From Emergomyces orientalis (lineage: Eukaryota; Ascomycota; Eurotiomycetes; Onygenales; Ajellomycetaceae): 64,000 nucleotides of DNA. The translations under genes were made by a program, and so were the position numbers. Positions 22,508 to 33,368 of this stretch are shown piece after piece. The notes under the pieces are model-generated. The model searched no databases. It had not been told where the DNA came from and was given only the letters and a program-made list of their open reading frames with translations. Position 1 is the stretch's first letter; every line of letters begins with the position of its first letter. Where the stretch lies: contig MOWL01000067.1 of assembly GCA_002110485.1 (NCBI GenBank), positions 2,914,001 through 2,978,000 of the forward strand, in the 5' to 3' direction.

Positions 22508-24573
22508 ATGAGTGAGTCACCAAGATCAGAGAAGTGCCATACCCGGTACAGCACTCCTGCTCCAGAGCTAGATGATCACCGTTTCCAGCCTGAGTCTCTC
22601 CCAAGAGCGGACGTGGTGGGGGACAATGTGCTGAGCTGGCAGGAGAAGTTGTTGCAGGCGCGCCAGGCGCAGGAAGGAGGGAGTCCAATTCCCCGCCGTG
22701 TTAATGATGCTCTGCATCCCGAAGCGGGGCCGATATCCAGGGATTTTGAGAATGCGGTTATTGACGATGAGCTTGCTGGCTCTGGCGAGACACGTCCGTC
22801 CGTGAACCCGATGGCCGTTCGATCGGGCCCTCACAGACGCAGTTTCACCTTGCATGATCGCCCGACTCGCTCTCGAGCCTCGTCGGCGTCGAGCCAGTCA
22901 AGCTCCCTACCAAACTCTGTCGAGGCGTTTGCCGAGCCGCGCCGCCGTGAACGCGCAAATACTATGGAAAGCCATGCGCCGTTGGACTTGGACATCGTCC
23001 TCCAGAGGACGATGTCCACCGGTACCAACCAGCGCCGCCCGACCTTCAGCAATGCCAGCGCTATTGGGCCGGATGCCATGGACCCGAGAGCTGGTCTCAA
23101 GGAAGATGCAGATGTTTGCTTCCCTCCGTACGATGAGCCCGGAAAGACATCAATCATCGACTTCGAGGAGCTGGAGGAATTTGTCGCCCTAAGCAAAAGA
23201 GCGAGCCAGGTCTACCCCCGCAAAGGCAGCATAGCTTCGCATGCCAGGCCTTCTCGCATCTTTCACGATTTGCGACCCAGGTCAGAGGCTAAAGATATCC
23301 CTAAAATTGTCATGCGGCCGTCGACCCCTGAAAACGACTCGTCTGCATCCATGGACTTCACCGCCGGGGTTCTCGAAAAGCGCGTTAGCCATGTCGCGGC
23401 TGAGAAAGAGGTTAAAAATCTTCATAATGAGAACGAGCGTAATCGCTTCAGCTTCTTTTCATCCGAGTATCAAAACACCGTCCACGCCTGTGAACTGGGT
23501 GGGTTGGTGCTTGAAGGAGAGAGTTTCCGTGACCTGTTCCATCTAGGCCCTGAGGGGGGTGTATGGTGGCTCGATGTTCTCAACCCAACTAATGACGAAG
23601 TAGGAGCTATCTCGCGAGCTTTTTCCATCCATCCCTTGACTGCAGAGGATATCATGATGCAAGAAGCTCGTGAGAAAGTGGAATTGTTCAAGCAGTACTA
23701 CTTCGTCTGTTTCCGGACATTCTACCAGATCGACAAACTCAGTGACGATTTCCTGGAGCCAATTAACGTTTACATGGTCGTTTTTCGTGAGGGAATCATC
23801 TCTTTCACGTACACCGAGAACCCCCATGCCGCCAATGTCCGGAAGAGAATTTCGAAGTTGCGTGATTATGTCTCACTTAGCAGCGACTGGGTTTGCTATG
23901 CAATGATGTAAGTTCAGCATCCCTCCATCACCTACTTTATTTTTCATTTTTTCTTTCAAAGCCAACAATAAGCTAATAAACCACCCACAACAGCGACGAC
24001 ATCGTCGACAGCTTCGGCCCCGTCATCCGCGACGTCGAGATCGAATCCGAAGCAATAGAAGATCAGGTCTTCATCGCCCGCGTCGAGGACTTCAACGCCT
24101 TCCTCCCCCAAATTGGCGGCCTGCGCAAGAAAGTCATGAGCCTGATGCGCCTCCTCGGTGGCAAAGCAGACGTCATTAAGGGCTTCTCCAAACGCTGCAA
24201 CGAACAGTACTCAGTAACCCCGCGCGGCGACATCGGCCTCTATCTCGGCGACATCCAAGACCACGTCGTAACGATGATGTCCAACCTAGGCCATTTTGAG
24301 AAAATGCTCAGCCGCTCGCATACCAATTACCTAGCGCAGCTGAGCGTGACGAATCTCATGTTGGGCAACCATGTTAATAAGGTGCTGAGCAAGATTACGT
24401 TCCTGGCGACGATTTTGGTGCCGCTCAATTTGATATGTGGACTTTTTGGGATGAACGTTCCCGTTCCTGGGGCTTCGACTGAAGGGTTTGGGTGGTTCTT
24501 TGGAATTTTGGGGGTTATTGGGGCGATTGTTCTCGTTAGCTTGGTGATGGCCCGTCGGTACAAACTTCTATGA
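22508..24573 (+). CDS. CorA-family Mg2+ transporter (Alr1/Mnr2 type)
   Basis: Two exons, 22508-23907 and 23994-24573 (86-nt intron, GTAAGT donor, CAACAG acceptor), giving 659 aa. The N-terminal ~280 residues are disordered and rich in Ser and Arg. The cytosolic CorA funnel begins near FSFFSSEYQNTVHA and includes GGVWWLDVLNPTNDE and the LTAEDIMMQEAREKVE segment. Two membrane helices lie near the C terminus; the first ends in the universal ion-selectivity motif GMN (residues about 619-621, within CGLFGMNVPVPG). The long N-terminal extension is typical of the fungal Alr1/Alr2 plasma-membrane and Mnr2 vacuolar proteins; which of the two locations applies cannot be read from the sequence. No defects seen. 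Confidence 0.95.
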
Positions 24574-25072
24574 GTTTTGTCTATCTTCCTTTTTTTTTTT
24601 TTCATTGTCTGATTTGATTGTTGATATTTTGCTTCTTTTGGGGTGGAATAATACTATATCATTGGCGCCCCTGGGGGGATGTAATGAGAGCAGCAGTTTT
24701 CTGGTTTTCTGTATTTGCTTTTTCTAGTTTCTTACTTGCTATCATTCTATTTAATTGTTGTTATTAACAAAAAATTATAAAAGTACTAGATTCTCGCGAA
24801 TACCTTTCGGTTTTCTTGTTTGAATCATCCTAATAATAAAATATTTGAATTCATATCTGTTAAATCAACGTGTATATACGTCCTAAACGGATAAAACTGA
24901 GTCCTGCCCTGTCTATATGCATTTAAGAGCCTAGTGAGAGCCACAATTAATACCCGCAAACCCGCCAAAGTGCCATGCGCCGAGTCCGATGATTCCACTC
25001 GTAAGAGAAAAAAAAAAAAAATAAACACCTTTCTATCCAGGGCTTCCAATGAAAGCAAAGAATGAAAAAAAA
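24574..25072. other. Convergent intergenic region CorA/KIN17
   Basis: 500 bases between two 3' ends, rich in T-runs and A-runs (24589-24602, 25006-25020) that fit polyadenylation regions for both genes. No ORF of note. Confidence 0.5.
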
Positions 25073-26185
25073 TTAAGCAATCTTCTGCTTCTTAAAGTTA
25101 AACCCACCATTAAACCCCTTCGACTTCTCTTCCCGAGCCCGCTTCCGCTCCATATCCTCTTTCATGATGCGTTCCGTGGCAGTGAGTGGTTTGGGGGGAG
25201 CTTCTACTTTCTTCTTCTTTGTAGCTCCTGTAAGGGCATTTTTCTTTGAGGCGGCGGCAAAGACGTTTTTGGGCTTTGAGACGGTCGTGCCAAGCTTTAA
25301 GGATGTTGACGGTTTGTCGGATTGTGTGGTTGTTGCTGGTGTAAGTGCTGTTGAGGTTGATGCTGGTGGTGCGGGTGTCGTAGTCCTTGATACTGAAGAT
25401 GAGGATGAATTTTGCGGTTCGGGCTGTTCGTTGCCACCATCCCCAGATGCAGGCGTAGGTGCCGGCGATGGTGATATTTTATCAGCACTGTTATTCGCTG
25501 GAGCTGGGGATGCAGATGCAGTTCCTTTAGACGGTGCAAAACTCAATTTAATCTTCTCCCCTTCAGTGCGCTGCAACTCCCTCGGGGGTCCCTCGCCATC
25601 ATCCCTCTCAGCAGACCCTCTCCCCGTGATCTCCCTATCCCTCTGCGCCCTCCGCACCTGCTCCTCAATCATTCTCTGTTCCCTCTCCTCATCACCGCGA
25701 TCCTGCCTCTCCTTCTTCCTCAGCGCGTCCTGCCTCCTCAGTGCGTCAGGACTATTATCGATCCACGAAATAAAAATCCCCTTCTCCCCTTCCTCAACCC
25801 TACAAATCCCCTCCCGACCCAGATATTTCGCAAACTCCGTCAGGCTCGGCCAGCGCGTGGCGTTCATATGTGTATGTTCCTTATTGGCGATATATTCTTG
25901 ATAGAAATGGTTGATATTGACGGCTTTCTCGCCATGGCTAGTGCGGAGCTGCTTGAGGAAGTCGGAGAGGAACTCGTTGGAGTATTGCTGGATGTATTTG
26001 CGCGGATCTTCGCCAACCAGCAGCATCTGGCGCACATGTGATTCCGACTGTGTGTGGCATTTGAAGCCGTTCTCGTCGCGCATTTGCCGTTCGCAGACCT
26101 GGCAGTACCATCGGAGGCGCTGCAGGCCTTTGGATTTCAGCTTGTTATTGAGGTATTTTGTGCTGCCTACTTCGGCGCGAGGCAT
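25073..26185 (-). CDS. Kin17 homologue, zinc-finger DNA/RNA-binding protein
   Basis: Single-exon, 370 aa. The N terminus MPRAEVGSTKYLNNKLKSKG is the standard Kin17 opening. A C2H2 finger (C28, C31, H44, H50) follows within RWYCQVCERQMRDENGFKCH, then the Kin17 winged-helix domain to about residue 160, including ILHFYQEYI-like and TRWPSLTEFAKYLGREG motifs. A charged coiled-coil-like segment (about 165-205) and a low-complexity Ala/Ser/Pro/Thr stretch fill the rest, ending in a basic KGFNGGFNFKKQKIA tail. The C-terminal tandem SH3/KOW region of animal Kin17 is absent, as in other fungi. Kin17 proteins act in the nucleus in DNA replication/repair and pre-mRNA processing. It shares a 600-base divergent upstream region with MID1. 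Confidence 0.95.
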   Translation of the reverse strand: MPRAEVGSTKYLNNKLKSKGLQRLRWYCQVCERQMRDENGFKCHTQSESHVRQMLLVGEDPRKYIQQYSNEFLSDFLKQLRTSHGEKAVNINHFYQEYIANKEHTHMNATRWPSLTEFAKYLGREGICRVEEGEKGIFISWIDNSPDALRRQDALRKKERQDRGDEEREQRMIEEQVRRAQRDREITGRGSAERDDGEGPPRELQRTEGEKIKLSFAPSKGTASASPAPANNSADKISPSPAPTPASGDGGNEQPEPQNSSSSSVSRTTTPAPPASTSTALTPATTTQSDKPSTSLKLGTTVSKPKNVFAAASKKNALTGATKKKKVEAPPKPLTATERIMKEDMERKRAREEKSKGFNGGFNFKKQKIA

Positions 26186-26785
26186 GATGGCCTAGTTGGC
26201 TTCTGTTTCTTCTGCCTCTTCTATTTTTTATGTTATTTATAATATTTGGCTCTCTTTTGATGCCCACGTTAAGAACGTTGTCCTGGTATATATCCAAAGG
26301 ATATAATGGCAGTAGTAGGCTCCGAAAGGAAGCAATGGCGACGGCTTGATCATCCGCTATAGCGGAATTAATGTTTATCCGACAATCTTCACGATTATCC
26401 CACGTGACATGTATATTTTGTTAATGATCACTCGCGTTTGAGGCAGCAGGGTAAGGTATCTGTTTGATGAAGGGATATTTGATGCGCCAGTTGCTAAAAA
26501 CATGACTTCGTGGTGAACAGCATTTATAATCCCTCTGTGTCGGTGCCTCCGTTGTCCGGCGAATGAATGGGACCTTCGCAAGGCCGCCAAACTGCGGGCT
26601 TCTAGTTGCTGAACTGCTCGTTATGCAACAATCAACACAGGTTTCAAGTGCATTTGTTGTTATACTAACATCGCACACGGACGACGCAGCTTAAAACCGG
26701 AATCCATTGCCCTATATTTTGCATACAGCGCTTTACCACCAATCCCAATCTCTCGCTGAGCAGGAATCTGCGATAACTATTCAGG
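26186..26785. promoter_or_regulatory. Shared divergent promoter of KIN17 and MID1
   Basis: 600 bases between head-to-head start codons, without coding potential; must contain both promoters. Confidence 0.55.
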
Positions 26786-28765
26786 ATGCCGTGCCCGAAA
26801 CTCTCGCCCTTACAATCGCGATTCGCGGCCTCTCTAGCAGCCACTCTTTTCATCATCTTCATCCTCTATTTCGTCCTTTCGAACCCGAGCCTCGCATATG
26901 CCATTGACGTTGACTCAATAATACACAAAGACCATAATCATCCAATGTCGTGGAATCTCGACCTTGCTCTCGACCCTGATAGCCCAGTGATGCACACCAC
27001 ACCGGTTCCAGATTTAGAGCTTAATTCCGCCGGTAGAGCGGCTGATATCTTGCGAAGAGCCCCAGATGATGCTATTACTTTAGCGAACAATTCCCCTGAG
27101 GAGGGAGAATTGGATTTGGGGGCGACGCATTATTTTTGGTTTCCTAAGGAAGCTTTGGCGGGCCCAAAGTCTGATCCTTCCCCGGGACTCCCTGGAGGCA
27201 ATAAGAACGAGTTTCTGGATAATGTTTCAATGGAACAGGGAGGGTTGAAGCGGCGGGATGGTACGCTGGCTAAACGGGCGACAAAAGTTTACATATCTGC
27301 AACTACTTGCTTGCAACCTGCGTTCAATGCGGCGCAAGAAGCGCGGGATGTTGCTCCGCCACAATTACAGCTCTATGTCTCTCAATCTGGAGATATTAAA
27401 CAGCCAGGCCCTGGAGTTGAAGGCCCCGGCTTACGGGTCATAGATTTTGAGGGTGGCTATGCGAGCACCATCGTTGACGTTGACGAGGATATCTACATTG
27501 GGGTATCCGCGCCAAGAAACGAGAAATATTTCGGCTCATACCAATTTGAAATCGCAGCGTCGATTGACCAATTGTTCCATGAAGCTGAATCTAACGTTCC
27601 TTATCTATTCTTCGTCGATGGCGATAGCGGCTCTGCTTTGCTTCAGACCAAAGACACTACTGACGCCAATCCTGATGATGAAATTTACAAACAATGGATG
27701 AGCCTTGATCCTCCACCTTTCACCATGTTTGCCCATAATATGGATGATAAGTCGATTCTAGGTTTACAAAACTCCTACTGCGGACTTAAAGCCAATGCGA
27801 AAATTCGCAAGGACGGCGATAATGTACAGGTCACCATGACTAACAGGGGTCCCAAGCGCAAACCAAGAGAGCAGTTCTATATCCGAGGCCTGAATAGCAG
27901 TTCATCCTATTACGGGTTTCTAGCAATAGAAGGCAACTCCACTGATTCTGGCAATGGAGTCGTAGGCGGCGGCGGAAAGGTCTGGAGACCTACGAGTTTC
28001 TCCACCAAAGCAGGTACGCATGATTAAGAATGGGATCTGTGGATTATTTCCTGACATCATATACGATATACTAACACTATATAACCAACAGAAAAGAACT
28101 GTGCCATTCTACACGACCTCGAATTCTGCTCCGAAGTCGCCTACGCCGTCCCCTCTAACCCATCCATATCCCGCGAAGACCTCGCAAAATTCTACGACAC
28201 CCACGCGGCCAACCTTTACAAAAACTTCACCCGCTCGCTTGCCCAAATCCCCTGCAACAACCCTGCCACATCCCAATACTCCCTCGCCCGCAACTGCACC
28301 CACTGTGCCGCTGCTTATAAGCAATGGCTCTGCGCCGTCACCATCCCCCGCTGCGCTGACTTCTCCAGCACCCTCCCATTCCTACGCCCGCGCAACACCG
28401 CCCAGCAGTTCCCAAACAACACCTTTATCGAACTCGACAGCCCGCTACGCCAGATGGTGATGTCGAACTCATCCCGCAACCCACTTATTGACGAGCAGAT
28501 CAAACCTGGTCCTTATAAGGAGGTTCTTCCCTGCCAGGACCTCTGCCACGAACTTGTGCAAAGCTGTCCAGCCGCGCTGGGCTTCTCATGTCCCACTGAG
28601 AGGTGGTTGAACGAGTCGTACGGGGTGAAGAGTGCGAATGGCGATATTACATGTAGTTATTTTGGTGCGGCATATTTCTTGAATGGGGGTGGTTTTGTAG
28701 GGGAAGGGGTCATACTTGTGCTTGGAGGAGTTGTGGGCTTTTGGATGTTGTTTTGGATGTTATAG
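26786..28765 (+). CDS. MID1: Stretch-activated Ca2+ channel component Mid1
   Basis: Regulatory partner of the Cch1 calcium channel, needed for calcium influx during stress, mating and polarised growth. Two exons, 26786-28013 and 28092-28765 (GTACGC donor, CAACAG acceptor), 633 aa. Residues about 12-40 form a hydrophobic signal/membrane segment. The lumenal part contains several N-glycosylation sequons (for example NNSPEE, NSSSSYY) and the conserved TCLQPAFN and YFGSYQFEIAASIDQ blocks. The C-terminal third is cysteine-rich (ILHDLEFCSEVAYAVP, CNNPAT, RNCTHCAAAYKQWLCAVTIPRC, LPCQDLCHELVQSCPAALGF), the hallmark of Mid1, and ends in a hydrophobic helix (about 608-632), possibly a membrane or GPI-type tail. 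Length is normal for filamentous ascomycetes. Confidence 0.94.
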
Positions 28766-29453
28766 ACCTAAAAATGTGTTTTTCCCCTGTCTCTGTGGCT
28801 GACTAGGTGCAGATGAAAGAGGGGGAGCCCGCTTTCCACAACACTTCCCTCCCCCCCCCCCCCCCCCGGCCCCTCTCTTTTTTTTTTTAGCCACATGTTT
28901 GACAAAATACTAATATTCCAGCAATGGAGTTGGCGTTACTTGATGCCTTTATCTCCAATTTTATCCATTTCCGTCGATGTCATTTTGCGGTTGCACAACA
29001 AGCTCAGGGAAGTGTTTCTGTTCCAGATCTCCGTTTATATTCATTCTACTTTAATCTGTCCTACACGCATATTATGGGAGGCCGTAATTTAGACCAACAT
29101 CATAGTTTATCTAATAGCAGAATCAGAAGATGGAGGAGAAACGAATGAAAAGCCTGAAGTAAATTGACGAGTTACTGTACATTGGCAGCGATAATTGCTG
29201 CATTTATCTGATTAATTGTATTTTTACACGAGCTTTTTTCTAAGACTACCTGGTAGAGAACAAGTAAATAAAACTCTGCCCTTCTGATAATATAGTACGC
29301 ATACATAACATAGATGTATATTAAGCAACACCGTAGAACCAAGAAGCAGTGTTAAGAATGACAAGGTCATATAGACAGCCTCTCCGAATTCAATTCCATC
29401 TACCTCCCCCAAAAAAACAAGCCAACAAAACCAAAATCAAAAACGAAGGCATC
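28766..29453. other. Convergent intergenic region MID1/ES2
   Basis: About 690 bases between two 3' ends. Contains a 17-C run at 28851-28867 followed shortly by a T-run. No supported gene. Confidence 0.5.
28851..28890 (+). repeat. Poly-C then poly-T tract
   Basis: 17 consecutive C residues, a short GGCCCC break, then CTCTC and a T-run; a likely slippage and sequencing hot spot. Confidence 0.8.
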
Positions 29454-31163
29454 CTACTTCCTTTTCGGCGTTCCCTTCGGCGTTCCCTTCGGCGTCCACA
29501 TATCCCTCGACCCCCCCTCAACACCCCTCTCCCGCCCCGGGGTACTTCCCACAGCCGCCCACAACCTCTGGGCCGCCGGCGTCAGCGACGCTTTACTCAA
29601 TCCTTTCCCACCAGTAACACCAGGTGTACTACCACCGCCCCCTGGTGTTCTCCCAAATGCAATCATCGGGCTACTAGGAAACTTCGGCACTGGCGTGCGG
29701 ATATCTTTCCCCGAGCGCTCCGCGCGCTTATTAGTCGCAACGCGCTCGACCATGCGGTGATGCAGGAGTTCGCGACGGCGGTTTTCGCGGATGGTAAAAG
29801 GGTTAGGCGTTGCGGAGCTTGAGGTGTCGTTGTTCATTTTCAGGAGAGAGAGGTGGTAGGCGGAGTTATCTTCGTCGTCTGAAGGTTGGGGTATTGGTTC
29901 GTCTTCATCAACGAATGCGTAGCCGTTTACGCGGGGTGTTTCGGCACCTGTGTAACCTGGTTCCGAGTCGGTGGGACGGGGACGACCGGCGATTGCGTCG
30001 CGGACTGCGGAGAGGGAAGGGGATGGTGGAATAGACTGGTTATTGTTTGCGCTGCCGTCGGGTTGTGGCGGGGTGGGTTGGACGCGGGTATTGCTGTATA
30101 CGACCTGTCTGGGGCCGGCGCGGGATGTGGATTCCGCTTTCTGTGCGACGGTTTCGTGTGTATCTTCTATGGAAGACGGGATGAACATGAGAGGGTTCTC
30201 AGGTTTGGAGACCCAGGCATCCGGTTGGGCAGGGCGGGCATCCTGATCCGTTGTGATGAGCTGGAGTTGTTTATTATTGCTGGTCAGGCCTTCGCTTTCT
30301 GAAACCGAAGCCGAAGCCGAAGCCGAAATCGAAAGAGAAGTAGAAGAGGAAACGGAAGAAGAAGGAGGAGGAGGAGCGAGCTTCTTCGTTCTCTCCGCCT
30401 CCCTCTTCCTGAACGCAATCTGTCTCGGTGTCAAAATCTTATTCCCACTCCACATCCACGCATACTTCTCCCTCTTCTTGACATTCTGCCGGTCAAGTAC
30501 TTTATAAAACGACTCGTTGTCTTCACTGGTATATTTCGCCTGGAACATAGAAAGGCTCATGTTCCGCACATCCACGACGGGGTCACGACCATTAGTACTG
30601 CCTTCCTCGCTTCTCCCCGAAAAGCTCGACATCGTCGAACCCGCCACAGACAAGGGGGTATCACCACCTGCCCACTGACCACTTCCCTTGGGAGTCTCTC
30701 CACCTCCAATCCCCGGGCCGGTCTTCGACGACGCAGTATTTGGTGTTATGGGCGTTGCACTGCCTGACCTCTCAAATCTCGTAGCCGCAGCACCACCACT
30801 CCTCCTGGCCCTAGAACCAGCCCCAGCCCGCGGCGTCATAACAGCCTCCAAATTCTTTCCCGCACGCTTAATCCATTCCTTATCACGCGACTCCAGGGCA
30901 TCCAGATACTCGCGCTGGGTCTGTGTCTCCAGTAGTCCGGGGAAAAAGTCGCGGGCAATGATATGGGAGAGGGCGTCGGTGTATTCGTCTTCGTCAAGGA
31001 CGGTGGCTGGACGTTTTATGCGTTTTGGTGGTGGGGGAGGGGGCATCATGAGGGCGTCTGAAGCGGAGGAGGGGCGTTTTATGAGGGATTGGGATTGTGA
31101 GAGGGAAGAGGAGGGGGAAGGGGAGGGGGAGGAGGTGGTTGTGGTGGGGGTTGAGAGAGCCAT
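29454..31163 (-). CDS. ES2/DGCR14 nuclear splicing factor (Bis1-like)
   Basis: Single-exon, 569 aa. Three family blocks are visible: residues about 53-100, VLDEDEYTDALSHIIARDFF followed by PGLLETQTQREYLDALESRD; the middle block beginning SLSMFQAKYTSEDNESF, with WMWSGNKILTPRQIAFRKRE; and the C-terminal block NPFTIRENRRRELLHHRMVE. These match ES2 (DGCR14) proteins, nuclear factors associated with the spliceosome (C complex), called Bis1 in fission yeast. Between them are disordered Ser/Pro/Gly-rich linkers and a Ser/Ala/Glu alternating repeat near residues 275-290 that appears in DNA as a GAAGCC-type repeat at about 30303-30330. The gene ends with the repetitive TPKGTPKGTPKRK. The frame is complete. 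Confidence 0.92.
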   Translation of the reverse strand: MALSTPTTTTSSPSPSPSSSLSQSQSLIKRPSSASDALMMPPPPPPKRIKRPATVLDEDEYTDALSHIIARDFFPGLLETQTQREYLDALESRDKEWIKRAGKNLEAVMTPRAGAGSRARRSGGAAATRFERSGSATPITPNTASSKTGPGIGGGETPKGSGQWAGGDTPLSVAGSTMSSFSGRSEEGSTNGRDPVVDVRNMSLSMFQAKYTSEDNESFYKVLDRQNVKKREKYAWMWSGNKILTPRQIAFRKREAERTKKLAPPPPSSSVSSSTSLSISASASASVSESEGLTSNNKQLQLITTDQDARPAQPDAWVSKPENPLMFIPSSIEDTHETVAQKAESTSRAGPRQVVYSNTRVQPTPPQPDGSANNNQSIPPSPSLSAVRDAIAGRPRPTDSEPGYTGAETPRVNGYAFVDEDEPIPQPSDDEDNSAYHLSLLKMNNDTSSSATPNPFTIRENRRRELLHHRMVERVATNKRAERSGKDIRTPVPKFPSSPMIAFGRTPGGGGSTPGVTGGKGLSKASLTPAAQRLWAAVGSTPGRERGVEGGSRDMWTPKGTPKGTPKRK

Positions 31164-31761
31164 GACTGTTCTGCTGGCGGCACTGGATTATATTGACGAG
31201 ATATAAACTAAAAACTTCTTGGAGAGAAGGTAAATAAGATGCTTAATGGGGGAAGTAATGCATCGCAGTGTATATGCATGGATGGAATTGGTAGTGAGTG
31301 AACATTCGTAGTTGAGCGCCTCCCGTAACGTGTTGGATGTCGAAAGTTGAATTGTACACGAAGATGGACGATGACGATGGGTTGGGAAGGTTGTGGCGGG
31401 AGCGGCATCACGTGGAAACTGAGGCTGAAAATAAGCTTTTGTTCCCGGAAGTTTATTTCCAGCTTAAAGATGGATTGAAGTTTACCATAAAAGAACCGAG
31501 CAAGCTTTATGAATGAGATGGAATTTTTCACATCTTAGCGTTCATTTAATCTTCTTCTCCTCAATCAACTTATAAGAAGGAGAACCTGTACAATTTAATA
31601 AATGAAACATACTATATCCCCGCTGGTAACCATTATCTCCGAAATCATGAAACCTGAGGAGACCGAGAGAATGCGGATTTTGGCAAGGGAGAAAAGATCA
31701 ATCTGTTTCAACAAACAACTTCTCAACATGCGCGAACAGAAGAAAAACTTAGAAAGAAAAT

Positions 31762-31799
<38 letters not shown>

Positions 31800-33368
31800 A
31801 AGGAGCAAGATAATTGTTTGCAAAAGAAAGATATGGAATTGAACAAGGTCTAAAACAAAACGAGCGATATACCAAAGAGTGAATGAGACAAGCCAACCAA
31901 CCCCCATTTTCTCAAAAGCGAAAAATTATTCAAATCAAATAATCCCTCCATCCACTTAGCCTGTATGTATCTATATGTAAAAAAAGATTATGTATAATGA
32001 TAAAAAAGCCAAAACCACAAACTAGGCAACAAAAACAAAAACAAAAACAATAACGTCGAAGATGGCAAGCAAAGATACAGGAGGGAGGGGGAAAAATAGG
32101 AAAAGTGAACGGTGGTTTTTGTCACTTTCACTTTTTCTCTCCCTTTTTATTTCTATATATAATCCTTCCATCCTCATCCCATCCGATTACCATTTTTCCA
32201 CCGTTGCCGCAAGGAGGGGTACAAAAAACGCATCGAATCAAAAATAAAACAGAGCTTATCAACCAACCAACCAACCAACCGAAGACCCCTTTCTTCCCAC
32301 AAGAACACCAAATCAAAGAAAAAAATGAAAGAAATAAAGTGAAATTTCCCCCCAGACAATTGGTCCATTTGCTTTAAATATGCAGAATGAATGTAAAGAA
32401 TAAAAAGTGGATTGAAAAAAAAAGAAATAGAATTAAAGGGGAAAAAAAGAGTTAAGAAGGGAAGAGCATAGGATTTAAAGAGGGCTGACTTCGTTTAAAA
32501 CGAATGAATGAAGAAGTCTACAAAGGATAAGAAAAGGTATATAGTAGAAAAATAAATAAAAAAACCTTGAAAAAGGGTGTGAGTGAGTGTGTGCCAAGTT
32601 GTGCAAGTGATGGAAGGATTTTCCTTCTTTTCTTTCGAAAGAACTGGCGGAAGGAAAAGTGACATTACCAGAATGGCGTTGGGAAATGAAAAATGGAAAA
32701 TGATATGCAAATGATTATGCGATGTATGTGTATGAATATGAGTAGATGCTTTATATGAAAAAAAAATTGATAAGAAAAATATTGAAGGGTCGTGGGGCTC
32801 ATGAGATAAAAAAGAATGAAAGGCTGTACGTGGGGGTTATCAAAACGAATGTCTTTGCCATAGATAAAATATATGGACTTTTCAAAAGGTGGAAAAAGTA
32901 GGCGACGTAGGTTAGGAGGGAGGATGAGGATGGGCGTCCAAGGCTTGAAAATCAAAATGGGGTCATAAATGCCAGCAATATGCAAGGGATGTAAGAAAAT
33001 AAAATAAAATAAAAGAAAAACAAGAAAAAGCGGCAAAAGGCAATCGAGCTTTTCCTTTTTTGATGTTACATCAAAACTTTTCGGGCACGACATGGAAAAT
33101 GAATATGAAAAAGAAGAAGAAAAAAATAAGCAAGTGCCGTCTATCTAGGGGTACAAGGTTTTGTTTTGTACGCAGAGAGGAAAGGAAAAAGGATTTGTTT
33201 AAATTAAAAAAGAAGAAAAAGAAAACCTTTGTGCGATGTAATGTACTGGCAGTGAATTATACACGCCGAGAGGCCCCCAAGTGCCACAAAGAATCAGCGG
33301 TCAGGAAACACGTCCCCAGCGGTGGAACACAGTTCCACTGTTTTCTTTTTGCTTTTGGGTATATTCTC
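31164..33368. other. Intergenic region between ES2 and the CRIB gene
   Basis: 2.2 kb. The left 400 bases are upstream of ES2. From about 31600 to 33250 the + strand is A/G-rich, so a transcript extending from the minus-strand CRIB gene would be pyrimidine-rich. It contains the CA/TA microsatellite at 31761-31797 and a short CCAA repeat at 32260-32280. ORFs are low-complexity and unsupported. Confidence 0.5.
31761..31797. repeat. (CA)n(TA)n microsatellite
   Basis: About 12 CA units followed by about five TA units in the 3' flank of the CRIB gene. Confidence 0.9.

Noticed and set aside
25164..25901. 245-aa plus-strand ORF
   Set aside because: Antisense shadow of the low-complexity half of the Kin17 gene.
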